64,000 nt of DNA from the NCBI RefSeq assembly GCF_000719095.1, contig NZ_JOEH01000020.1:85483-149482 (forward strand), written 5' to 3'. A program made the translations under genes and the position numbers. This DNA is from Streptacidiphilus jeojiense (lineage in GTDB: Bacteria > Actinomycetota > Actinomycetes > Streptomycetales > Streptomycetaceae). The notes below the pieces were generated by a model, which saw nothing but the letters and a program-made list of their open reading frames with translations, was not told where the DNA came from and did no database searches. This document shows positions 42,646 to 50,904 of the stretch, in pieces; the stretch's first letter is position 1; every line of letters begins with the position of its first letter.

Positions 42646-44318
42646 CCTCCCGTCACGCCGCCCCGCGTGACCAGGCCGAGCCGGCCAGGCCGGTCAACGG
42701 CAGCGCCCCCGGCAACGGCAGTGCCCCCGGCCACGGCGGTGCTCCGGTCAACGGCGCTGCCCCCGGCAACGGCGGCAGCTTCGCCGCCTGGTCGCCGACC
42801 GCGGTCCAGCACCCGGTCCTGCCCACCGTGCCGGTGCCGCCGTCGCCGATGCCACAGTCCCCGATGCCGCCGTCCCCGACGTCACAGTCCCCCGCGTCGG
42901 CGCTGCCGCCCAACCTCTCCCCGTTCGCCGCGGCGCCCGCCCCGGACCCGCAGGTGGCCCGTGTGCTCAAGCGCCAGGTCGCCGCCGAACTGCACGAGCA
43001 GCTCGCCCTGCTGGACGACCAGCGCGGCACCGCCGCCGACCCGGCCACCAGGCGTCAGCGCGGCCGGGCCCTGATCGAGGACGCCGTCGCCCGCTGGTCC
43101 GACACCTACGCCCTCACCCACGGCGCGCCGCCGACCAGGGAGGAGGACCGCGCCCTGGCCGAGGCGGTCTACGACCTGCTGTTCCGGGCCGGCCGGCTGC
43201 AGCCCTACCTGGACGACCCGGAGATCGAGAACATCCTGGTCAACGGCTGCGACGACGTCTGGGTCTCGCGGGCCCACCAGCCGCTGCGGCAGGTGCCGCC
43301 GGTCGCCGACAGCGACGACGAACTGGTCGAGCTGCTGCAGGACCTGGCGCGCCGTCACGGCGGCGGCGAACGCAGCCTCTCCACCTCCAGCCCCACCCTG
43401 GCCCTGCGGCTGGAGGGGGGCATGCGGCTGCAGGCGATGACCGGGGTCACCCCGCGCCCCTACGTGGCGATCCGGCGCCACCGCGTCGCCAGCGCCACCC
43501 TCGGCGACATGGTCGCCATGGGCACCATCGACAGCACCCTCGCCGCCTTCCTGGCCGCCGCGATCCGGGCCCGGAAGAACGTGATGATCACCGGCACCCA
43601 GGGCGTCGGCAAGACCAGCCTGCTGCGCGCCATGGCCGGGGAGATCCCCCCGGACGAGCGGGTCGGCACCCTGGAGTCCGAGTACGAGCTGTGGCTGCAC
43701 ACCCTCGGCCATCTGCGCCAGGTCGTCCCGATGGAGGCCCGCGAGGGCAACGGCGAACGCGTCGACGGCCGCTCGGCGGGGGAGCTGACGATCGGTGAGC
43801 TGATCCCCGCGGCCCTGCGGATGACGCTGACCCGCATCATCGTCGGCGAGGTCCGCTCCGCCGAGGTCGTCCCGATGCTGCGGGTGATGACCAACGGCGA
43901 GGGCGGGTCGATGTGCACCCTGCACGCCCGCACCCCGCACATGGTCATCGACCGCATCGCCGAGCTCTGCCTGGAGTACGGCTCGCAGATGACCGACACC
44001 CTCGCCTACCGGCTCACCGCCAACGCCCTGGACTTCGTCGTCCACGTCACCATGGTCGACGAGACCCCCATCGGCGGCCGGCGGCACCGCTTCGTCTCGC
44101 ACGTCCTGGAGGTCGTCGGCATGGGGGAGAGCGGACGCCCCGCCCTCAACAGCATCTTCGGCCCCAGGGGAGCGGAGGAGCGCGCCGTCCCGCAGACCCC
44201 GCCAGCCTGCCTGGACGACCTGCGCCGGGTCGGCTTCGACGCCCGTCTGCTGGACTCCCCGCACGGCGCCTGGGGCAGGCCGCTGGACCTGCGGGTCAAG
44301 GCCGGGGGTGCGCGGTGA
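42642..44318 (+). CDS. Tad pilus assembly ATPase (TadA/CpaF)
   Basis: A 558-residue secretion ATPase that powers pilus assembly. The N-terminus to about 105 is low complexity (NGSAPGNGSAPGHGGAP and PMPQSPMPPSP). The CpaF core has LQPYLDDPEIENILVNGCDDVWV, the Walker A GTQGVGKTSLLRAMAG, the Asp/Glu box VGTLESEYELWL, and TRIIVGEVRSAEVVPML followed by TNGEGGSMCTLHARTP, which are the Walker B and His boxes. It overlaps cpaE by four bases and tadB by GTGA. Membrane-associated hexamer. Confidence 0.92.
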   Translation: MTSRHAAPRDQAEPARPVNGSAPGNGSAPGHGGAPVNGAAPGNGGSFAAWSPTAVQHPVLPTVPVPPSPMPQSPMPPSPTSQSPASALPPNLSPFAAAPAPDPQVARVLKRQVAAELHEQLALLDDQRGTAADPATRRQRGRALIEDAVARWSDTYALTHGAPPTREEDRALAEAVYDLLFRAGRLQPYLDDPEIENILVNGCDDVWVSRAHQPLRQVPPVADSDDELVELLQDLARRHGGGERSLSTSSPTLALRLEGGMRLQAMTGVTPRPYVAIRRHRVASATLGDMVAMGTIDSTLAAFLAAAIRARKNVMITGTQGVGKTSLLRAMAGEIPPDERVGTLESEYELWLHTLGHLRQVVPMEAREGNGERVDGRSAGELTIGELIPAALRMTLTRIIVGEVRSAEVVPMLRVMTNGEGGSMCTLHARTPHMVIDRIAELCLEYGSQMTDTLAYRLTANALDFVVHVTMVDETPIGGRRHRFVSHVLEVVGMGESGRPALNSIFGPRGAEERAVPQTPPACLDDLRRVGFDARLLDSPHGAWGRPLDLRVKAGGAR

Positions 44319-45247
44319 CGCTGCTCTACATGCTCTGCGGCGCCGCCGTGGTGGCCGGCCTGATCTCCCTGGTCTGGTTCCTGCGCGGCAGCGAGCCCAA
44401 GCCGGAGCAGTACCGGCCCGGGCCGAGCCGCGGCGAACGGCTGGCCCAGGACCTGGCCCGGCGGCGGATCCAGGTCGCCGTCGCGGTCGCGGCCGGCGCT
44501 GGCGCGTGGCTGTACACCGGCGTTCCGCTGATGGGCCTGCTGCTGCCGGCACTGGTCTTCCTGGTCCCCTGGCTGCTCGCCTCCACCCGCGCCCACACCG
44601 GCCGGATCGAGCAGCTGGAGGCGCTGGCCGAGTGGACCCAGCGGATCGCCGACGTGCTGCTGCTCGGCGTCGGCCTGGAACAGGCCATCGTCACCAGCCG
44701 CCGCACCGCACCCGCCGCGCTGGAGCGCCAGATCACCGACCTGGTCGGGCGGCTGCAGTCGCGCTGGACCCCGGAGGAGGCGCTGCGCGCCTTCGCCGAC
44801 GACCTCAACGACTCCACCGCCGACAAGGTCCTGGCGGCCCTGCTGCTGCGCGCCGCTGACCGGGGCCCCGGCCTGGCCGGCGCGCTGGCCGACCTGGCCG
44901 AGTCGGTCCGCGAGGAGGTGCGGCAGCGCCGCGCCATCGAGGCGGACCGGGCCAAGCACCGGGCCACGGTGCGCTGGATGGTGCTGATCATCCTGGGCGT
45001 GATCGGCGTCGGCTCGCTGAACCATTCCTACACCGCGCCCTACCGCACCGCCCTGGGGCAGCTGGTCCTGGTGCTGATCGCGCTGGCGTTCTTCGCGGTG
45101 ATCTGGTGGATGCGCAGCCTCGCCAGCCACAAGCCCACCCCGCGCTTCCTGGAACCGGACCGGCGCAGCGCCACTGGCCGTGCGCCCACCGGCTCGACAC
45201 CGGGCGTCGAACTGCCCGCCGACCTGGCCCAGAGCGAGGTGCCCTGA
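44315..45247 (+). CDS. Tad pilus membrane platform protein (TadB-like)
   Basis: A 310-residue type II secretion F-domain protein. Helices lie at about 3-22, 50-85, 235-250 and 255-275. The cytoplasmic F domain has RIEQLEALAEWTQRIADVLLLGVGLEQAI, the typical TadB sequence, and LAESVREEVRQRRAIEADRAK. It forms the inner-membrane base with TadC. GTG 44315 overlaps the TadA stop and the gene ends at TGATG with tadC. Confidence 0.87.
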   Translation: MTLLYMLCGAAVVAGLISLVWFLRGSEPKPEQYRPGPSRGERLAQDLARRRIQVAVAVAAGAGAWLYTGVPLMGLLLPALVFLVPWLLASTRAHTGRIEQLEALAEWTQRIADVLLLGVGLEQAIVTSRRTAPAALERQITDLVGRLQSRWTPEEALRAFADDLNDSTADKVLAALLLRAADRGPGLAGALADLAESVREEVRQRRAIEADRAKHRATVRWMVLIILGVIGVGSLNHSYTAPYRTALGQLVLVLIALAFFAVIWWMRSLASHKPTPRFLEPDRRSATGRAPTGSTPGVELPADLAQSEVP

Positions 45248-46128
45248 TGCTGACCTGGCTCATCCTCGCCGGAGCCGCCCTGGGCATCGGCATCGCCGTC
45301 CTGGCGGCCGAACTGCGCCCGGCGCCACCGGACCTGACCTCGGCGCTGGCCCGGCTGCACCGCGCACCGGTCCGGCCCTCGGCCCAGGACGGCCGGGACG
45401 CCGACTTCGGCGAGCGCATCGGCCGCAGCCTGCTGGGCCTGCCGGGGGTGCGGATACCCACCCGGGAGCTGGCCCTGATCGGGCGCACACCGGCCCGCTT
45501 CATGGCCCACAAGGCGATGTTCGCGCTGCTGGGGCTGCTGCTGCCGCCGCTGGTGCAGTTCGGCTACAGCGCGATGGGCGGCACGCTGCCGATCGCGGTT
45601 CCGGTACTCGGTTCGCTGCTGCTCGCGGCCCTGTTCTGGTTCCTGCCGGACGTGATCGTGCGCAGCGAGGCCAAGGAGGCGCGGGTCGAGTACCTGCACG
45701 GCATCGCCGCCTACCTGGAACTGGTCGCCCTGGAGCGGGCCGCCGACTGCGGCCCCGCCGAGGCGCTGCACCGGGCCGCCCGGGTCGGCCGGGGCACCGT
45801 CTTCCTGCGGATCTCGGACACCCTGGACCGGGCCGCGCTGGACCGGCTGCCGCCCTGGGACGGGCTGGAGGTGCTGTCCGCGGAACTGGCGCTGACGCCC
45901 CTTCAGGACCTCGCCGACATCATGCGGATCTCCGGCACCGACGGAGCCGCCGTCTACCGCGCCCTGCGCGCCCGGGCCCGCAACCTGCGCGCCGAACTGC
46001 TCACCGACGACCTGGACCGGTCCAACGTCGACAGCGAGCGCATGGTCGCGCCCGGCTCCGCGCTCGTCACCCTGATGACCTTTCTGATCGCCTTTCCCGC
46101 CGTCTTTCAGATCTTCCACGGAGGCTGA
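45247..46128 (+). CDS. Tad pilus membrane platform protein (TadC-like)
   Basis: A 293-residue partner of TadB with helices near 3-20, 95-112, 117-140 and 270-290. The F-domain segment reads EYLHGIAAYLELVALERAADCGPAEALHRAARVG, then ARARNLRAELLTDDLDRSNVDSERMVAPGSALVTLM. It is directly coupled to tadB by one shared base. Together they carry subunits from the TadA motor to the pilus. Confidence 0.86.
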   Translation: MLTWLILAGAALGIGIAVLAAELRPAPPDLTSALARLHRAPVRPSAQDGRDADFGERIGRSLLGLPGVRIPTRELALIGRTPARFMAHKAMFALLGLLLPPLVQFGYSAMGGTLPIAVPVLGSLLLAALFWFLPDVIVRSEAKEARVEYLHGIAAYLELVALERAADCGPAEALHRAARVGRGTVFLRISDTLDRAALDRLPPWDGLEVLSAELALTPLQDLADIMRISGTDGAAVYRALRARARNLRAELLTDDLDRSNVDSERMVAPGSALVTLMTFLIAFPAVFQIFHGG

Positions 46129-46130
46129 CC

Positions 46131-46385
46131 ATGCTGACCCCCAAGCGCGTACGGAGCTACATCGAGAAGGGCCGCCCCGGTGTACCGCTGCCGCTGGTGG
46201 CGGGCCTGCACCAGCTGCGGTACCGGATCGGACGGGTGTCCGCCGCACGGCAGGACCGGGACAAGGGGGCCCTGAGCATCGAACTGGCGCTGCTGGTCAT
46301 CGTGCTGATCCTTGCCGCAGGGCTGGTCGTGGCCGCCATCACAGCACTGGTCACCAAGGAATCCGGCAAGATCACCGGCCCCTGA
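46131..46385 (+). CDS. Flp-type major pilin candidate
   Basis: An 84-residue protein: a basic cytoplasmic head of about 45 residues, then DKG|ALSIELALLVIVLILAAGL, a prepilin processing site with Gly at -1 and Glu at +5 before one hydrophobic helix, and a short tail ending GKITGP. Length, motif and place in the operon all suit the Flp pilin. The leader is longer than in most Flp pilins. GGAGG precedes ATG 46131. It shares one base with the next gene. Confidence 0.82.
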   Translation: MLTPKRVRSYIEKGRPGVPLPLVAGLHQLRYRIGRVSAARQDRDKGALSIELALLVIVLILAAGLVVAAITALVTKESGKITGP

Positions 46386-46795
46386 TGAAGCGACGACTGC
46401 GGACCGGGCCGGCGTCCCGCGAGGACGCCGGGTCGATGTCCATCAGCCTCGCCCTGGTCTTCCCGTCCGTCCTGGTCCTGATCCTGCTCACGGTGCAGGG
46501 CGCGCTCTGGTGGTACGACCGCCAGGTCGCGCTGACCGCCGCCCGCGAGGGCAGCGAGGCGCAGCGGCTCTTCCAGGCCGATCCGGCGGCGGGGGAGACC
46601 CAGGCGAACAGCTTCCTGGACCGGGTGGGGGGCGGGCTGACGGACCGGAACGTCACCGTGACGGAGTCCGACACCACGGTCACCTCGACGGTGACCGTGC
46701 GGACCCAGTCGCTGCTGCCGTTCCTGCCCGGGATCCTCATCACCCAGACCATCACCGCCCCCGTCGAGCGCTTCGTACCGGCCACAGCACAGTGA
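46385..46795 (+). CDS. TadE-like pseudopilin
   Basis: A 136-residue TadE-like protein. The motif EDAG|SMSISLALVFPSVLVLILL is prepilin-like but has Ser instead of Glu at +5; the following WWYDRQVALTAAREGSEAQR is typical of TadE. The extracellular part is Thr/Val-rich and beta-like. It probably joins the pilus tip or helps maturation. TGATG overlap with the pilin gene. Confidence 0.83.
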   Translation: MKRRLRTGPASREDAGSMSISLALVFPSVLVLILLTVQGALWWYDRQVALTAAREGSEAQRLFQADPAAGETQANSFLDRVGGGLTDRNVTVTESDTTVTSTVTVRTQSLLPFLPGILITQTITAPVERFVPATAQ

Positions 46796-46829
46796 GGACC
46801 CCAGCAGAGTGAGGAAGGGAGGAGCAGAC

Positions 46830-47249
46830 GTGGATGCCGACCAGGAACGGGGGAGCATCGCCATCGAGGCGGCCATCCTCGTCCCGGCGATCCTGCTGTT
46901 CCTGCTGCTGGTCATCGCCGCGGGCCGGGCGGAGACCGCCAAGGGCGTGGTCGCCGCGGCGGCGCGGGACGCCGCCCGCAGCGCCTCGCTGACCCGAACC
47001 GCCGGCGCCGCCCAGGCTGCCGCCGCCGACTCGGCGGCGACCACGCTCGACCAGGAGGGGGTCTCCTGCCAGGGCGGACAGCAGCCCCAGGTGGACTTCG
47101 TACCGAGTACCCAGGATCAGGCGGGTTCGGTGCAGGTCACCGTGGTCTGCGTGGTCCCGCTGGGCGATCTCGCGGTACCCGGCATGCCCGGCAGCGTGAC
47201 GATGAGCAGCACCTTCACCTCCGTCCTCGACCTCTACCGGGCCTCATGA
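46830..47249 (+). CDS. TadE/TadF-like pseudopilin
   Basis: A 139-residue protein with a good prepilin motif ERG|SIAIEAAILVPAILLFLLLVIAAGRAE, Glu at +5. The sequence AAARDAARSASLTRTAGAAQAAA continues as a helix, and two cysteines lie in the extracellular part. The ribosome site GGGAGGAG (46817-46824) selects GTG 46830; the frame is open from a GTG at 46809. Overlaps the next ATG by four bases. Confidence 0.83.
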   Translation: MDADQERGSIAIEAAILVPAILLFLLLVIAAGRAETAKGVVAAAARDAARSASLTRTAGAAQAAAADSAATTLDQEGVSCQGGQQPQVDFVPSTQDQAGSVQVTVVCVVPLGDLAVPGMPGSVTMSSTFTSVLDLYRAS

Positions 47250-47713
47250 GCACTGCGACCACATCTGCCGACGCGTCCGAGCGCGGAGCCCTGTCCATCT
47301 TCGTGGCGATCTGCGCGACGGCGCTGCTGATGCTGTCGGGGCTGGTCATCGACGGCGGCGGCCGGCTGATCGCCATCGAACAGGCCGACGCCGTGGCCGA
47401 CGAGGCGGCCAGGGCCGGCGGCCAGCAGATCGACCGGGCCGCGCTGCTGCAGGGCAAGGGCATCCGCCTGGACCCGCAGGCCGCGCAGGCCGCGGCCGAC
47501 GCCTACCTGGGTGCCAGCACGGTGGGCAACAACAGCGTCACCGGTAGCGCGGTGGCGACCGACCAGACCATCACCGTGACCGTGAACGCGACCTACCACA
47601 CCACCATGCTCGGCCTGTTCGGCTTCGGGGACATCCCCGTCGAGGGCCACGGCAGCGCCCGCCTCGTCCCCGGGGTCACCGGCCCCGACCCATTGACCAG
47701 CACCGGCCCCTGA
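47246..47713 (+). CDS. TadG-like pilus protein
   Basis: A 155-residue protein starting with ERGALSIFVAICATALLMLSGLVIDGGGRLIAIEQADAVADEAARAG, the TadG/putative Flp-associated opening. It lacks the vWA domain of larger TadG proteins and lacks Glu at +5 (Phe). The ending VEGHGSARLVPG is typical of this small actinobacterial form. It is the last of four hydrophobic-helix minor subunits. ATGA overlap with the previous gene. Confidence 0.8.
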   Translation: MSTATTSADASERGALSIFVAICATALLMLSGLVIDGGGRLIAIEQADAVADEAARAGGQQIDRAALLQGKGIRLDPQAAQAAADAYLGASTVGNNSVTGSAVATDQTITVTVNATYHTTMLGLFGFGDIPVEGHGSARLVPGVTGPDPLTSTGP

Positions 47714-47748
47714 CCGCACCTCACCGCCCCCAACGTGGAGTAGCCCTG

Positions 47749-50700
47749 ATGCTCCGTCTCCTGCTACGAGGCCTCACCGCTCTCGTCGCCCTCGCGCTGC
47801 TGCTCGTCGGCCTGCCCGGGGTCCTCGCCCTCGGCACCCTCGCGGTCACCCGCCAGGGCGATCCGACCCGCTCCGGCATCGTCGACCTGCTGACCCAACC
47901 CGACCAGGGCAACCTCTTCCTCTGGGCGCTGGTCGTCATCGGCTGGCTGGCCTGGCTCTGCTTCGCCCTGTCGGTGGTGGTCGAGATCCCGGCCCAGCTG
48001 CGCGGTCGCAGCGCCCGACGGATCCTGGCGCTCGGCTGGAGCCAGCGGATGGCGGGTACCCTGGTCGGCGCGGTGCTGGCGCTGCTGCCCACGGCCGGTG
48101 CCGCGCTGGCGGCGACCCCCGCGGCCGTCACCACCACGGTGGGCGTGCACGCACCGGTCGCGGTGACCGCGGACCAGGCCTCGCACACGCTCACCGACAG
48201 CGGCGCGGCGGCCGCGACGACGACCGAGACGGCCAAGCACCGGCAGACCACCTACACGGTCCGCGACGAGCGCCCGGCCGACAGCCTCTGGAGCATCGCC
48301 GAGAGCCATCTCGGCTCGGGGGCCCGCTGGCACGAGATCGCCCGGCTCAACCAGGGCCGCATCATGGACTCGGCTGGACGCCGCTTCGACGCGGACCGGC
48401 CGATCCAGCCCGGCTGGGTGCTGCTGATGCCGGCCGACGCGGTCTCGGCGGTGACGGCGCCGCCGACCGTCAAGCCTGGTACCGAGGTCAAGGTCGAGGC
48501 CGGGGACTCGCTCTCCGCGATCGCCCAACGCGAACTCGGCAACGCCGACGAGTGGCCCGCACTCTTCGCCGCCAACAAGGGCGCCAAGGCGCCGGACGGG
48601 GACCGCCTGGAGGACCCGGACCTGATCGAGCCGGGCATGGTGCTGACCGTCCCCTCGACTTCGGGCACCATGACCACCACGACGACCCCGCCGACCACCA
48701 CCGCACCGGTGACGACGCCTCCCACCACGACGCCTCCCACGACCACGCCTCCCACGTCCACCGCGCCGGTGACGACCCCGCCGGCGACCGCCGCACCCAC
48801 ACACTCCGCCGCACCCACGCACACCGCCGCGCCCACACACTCCGCCGCGCCGACCCCGACCGCCGCCCCCACCCACCCCGCCCACAGCGGTGCCGCCGGG
48901 GCGTCCGGCCCCTCCACGGCCCCGACGTCCAAGGCGCCCACCTCCACGGCGCCGTCCACGACCGCCTCCCCGAGCCACAGCGCCGGCGCCCCCGTCGTGC
49001 CGCCCACCGAACACGGGTCCACGCCGACGCACGGCTCCGGTCTGTCCGAGAGCGAGACCCTCAGCGGAACCGCGGTGCTCGCCGCCGTCCTGGTCGGCGC
49101 GGTCGCGCTGCGCCGCCGCAACCGCGCAGTGCGCCCCGCCCCCCGTCCCGGAGGCCGCTCCGCTGCCCGCCCGCGCAGTGGCGGACCCGACCCGGTGCCG
49201 CTGCCCCCGGCCCTGCTGGCCCCGCTCCCCGGCACGTCGAGTGCCCCGGTCACCTCCGAACCCGACGAGGACCTCGACTCCGGCCTCAGCCCGGTCCCCG
49301 CGCCGCTCCCCGAACTCCCCGCCGCAGCCGTCGCGACCGGCCTCTCGGCCTTCGAGACGGCGCTGACGCAACGTCAGGACGCCTCCGGTCTCGACCTGCT
49401 CGACCGCGCCCTGCGGAGCCTCGCCGCCACCGCGGTCGTCGAGGGCCGACGCCTGCCGGCCCTGGTCGCGGCACGCCTCGTCTCGGCCCAGAGCACCCCG
49501 GTGCCCAGCGTCGAGCTCTACCTCTCCGCCCCGGCGGTGCCGCTCGCACCGTTCCAGGCGGCCCACGCCTCAACCGTCTGGTGGACCACCCCGGACGCCG
49601 AGGGGCTGCTGTCGCCCGCCGACGCCGGCACCGTGCCCGCGCCCTATCCGGGCCTGGTCAGCGTCGGCACGATGGAGGACGGCAGCATCGTCCTGGTCGA
49701 CCTGGAGGCAATACGGCTGGTGCACCTCGCGGGGGCGCCCGGCGACGTCGCGGACGTCCTGCGCACCCTCGCCCTGGAACTCGCCTTCACCCCGCTCGCC
49801 GACCGGGTCAACATCCACATGGTCGGCGTCGCCGACGAGTTGGCGGCGGCCGCTGAAGGGCGGCTGCACATGCACGCAACCCTGGAGGACGCGGTGGCCG
49901 CGGTGGTCGCCCGCGACCTGGCCGTACGTCAGTCCCTGGCGGAGGCAGGAGCAGCCACTCCCAGGGAGGCCAGGGGCCGGGGGGTGGTCAGCGAGGCCTG
50001 GGCCCCCGACATCGTGCTCTGCCCGACGGCGCCCAGCGGCAGCATCCCCGAGGCGCTCGGCAGGCTGCTGGACGCCAGCCCGCGCGGCAGCGTCGCCGTG
50101 GTCACCGCCGCACCCCCGCCGGGGGCCGGACCGATGGCCCGCTGGACGCTCCCCGCCCGCGGCCGCGCGGACCTGCCGGGACTCGGCATGGGCGTCGAAC
50201 TGCAGCGGCTGACGGACCACCAGTACGCCCAGTGGATCGCCCTGCTCAGGGAGACCGGCGACGGGACCGGCACCGGGGCCGGCACGGAGGCCGACACCGA
50301 CGTGCCCGACGTCGACCTCGACTCCTGGTTCCGGCCGGACGAGGCGCCCGCCCCCCAGGCCGCGCCCGAACCGGAACCCGAACCCGAAGCCCAGCCCCAG
50401 CCCGCCCCCACCCCGCTGTTCCCCCCGCCGGGTCAGGGCCGCTTCCCCGAGCCCGGGGCCTCGGAGCTCGCCCCGCCGCTCGACCCCTGGACCGTCCGCA
50501 GCCGCTCCGCCCACCCCGGTGCCGTCCCCGCCCCCTACGACCCCGAGTCGGACGACTCGCCGGAGGCCGTGGAGGCCGCCCACGAGCTGATCCTGCGTCG
50601 GCTCCGGGCCGGCGACCACCAGGGCGCCGAGGCGGCTGCGTTCGCCGGGCTCCAGCCCGCCCCGGACACCGAACTGCTCCACCGCGACCTGCTCTGCGTC

Positions 50701-50832
50701 TATGCCGACGCCGGCGCCGTCGAGCAGCTCAACAAGGCCGTGACCCGCCTCGAACGCCTCCCCAACCGGACCGGACGGCCGCTGGAACCGGAGACCAACG
50801 CGCTGATCGCGGAACTTCGGGGCACCGGCTGA
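47749..50832 (+). CDS. LysM membrane protein with a BTAD-like tail
   Basis: A 1027-residue protein. Three helices (about 7-33, 54-80, 101-122) come first. Two LysM domains follow outside (168-228 with TYTVRDERPADSLWSIAESHLG; 246-301 with VEAGDSLSAIAQRELGNADEW). A Thr/Pro/Ala/Ser linker (302-430) leads to a fourth helix (437-453) and about 570 cytoplasmic residues. The last 90, EAVEAAHELILRRLRAGDHQGAEAAAFAGLQ onward, resemble the BTAD helical domain of SARP regulators, without a DNA-binding head. The layout suggests a protein that senses cell-wall contact and signals inside. GGAG precedes the ATG. It follows the pilin genes by 35 bases. Confidence 0.8.
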   Translation: MLRLLLRGLTALVALALLLVGLPGVLALGTLAVTRQGDPTRSGIVDLLTQPDQGNLFLWALVVIGWLAWLCFALSVVVEIPAQLRGRSARRILALGWSQRMAGTLVGAVLALLPTAGAALAATPAAVTTTVGVHAPVAVTADQASHTLTDSGAAAATTTETAKHRQTTYTVRDERPADSLWSIAESHLGSGARWHEIARLNQGRIMDSAGRRFDADRPIQPGWVLLMPADAVSAVTAPPTVKPGTEVKVEAGDSLSAIAQRELGNADEWPALFAANKGAKAPDGDRLEDPDLIEPGMVLTVPSTSGTMTTTTTPPTTTAPVTTPPTTTPPTTTPPTSTAPVTTPPATAAPTHSAAPTHTAAPTHSAAPTPTAAPTHPAHSGAAGASGPSTAPTSKAPTSTAPSTTASPSHSAGAPVVPPTEHGSTPTHGSGLSESETLSGTAVLAAVLVGAVALRRRNRAVRPAPRPGGRSAARPRSGGPDPVPLPPALLAPLPGTSSAPVTSEPDEDLDSGLSPVPAPLPELPAAAVATGLSAFETALTQRQDASGLDLLDRALRSLAATAVVEGRRLPALVAARLVSAQSTPVPSVELYLSAPAVPLAPFQAAHASTVWWTTPDAEGLLSPADAGTVPAPYPGLVSVGTMEDGSIVLVDLEAIRLVHLAGAPGDVADVLRTLALELAFTPLADRVNIHMVGVADELAAAAEGRLHMHATLEDAVAAVVARDLAVRQSLAEAGAATPREARGRGVVSEAWAPDIVLCPTAPSGSIPEALGRLLDASPRGSVAVVTAAPPPGAGPMARWTLPARGRADLPGLGMGVELQRLTDHQYAQWIALLRETGDGTGTGAGTEADTDVPDVDLDSWFRPDEAPAPQAAPEPEPEPEAQPQPAPTPLFPPPGQGRFPEPGASELAPPLDPWTVRSRSAHPGAVPAPYDPESDDSPEAVEAAHELILRRLRAGDHQGAEAAAFAGLQPAPDTELLHRDLLCVYADAGAVEQLNKAVTRLERLPNRTGRPLEPETNALIAELRGTG
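48670..48890 (+). repeat. Coding minisatellite for the Thr/Pro stalk
   Basis: The DNA repeats units such as CCCACCACGACGCCT and CCCACACACTCCGCCG, coding TTPPTTTPP and THSAAPTHTAAP. It would make an extended, probably glycosylated stalk between LysM domains and the membrane. Length is likely to vary between strains. Confidence 0.7.
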
Positions 50833-50904
50833 AAGGGGCTCCATGATCCGACGGTAGGGTGTCGCTTCTGGACGATCGCAGCGGAACTGCGGGGACGGGG
50901 TGGC

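Noticed and set aside
48670..48890. CRISPR-like array of short repeats
   Set aside because: Repeats are short, irregular, without unique spacers, and code for a Thr/Pro stalk in frame within a large protein.
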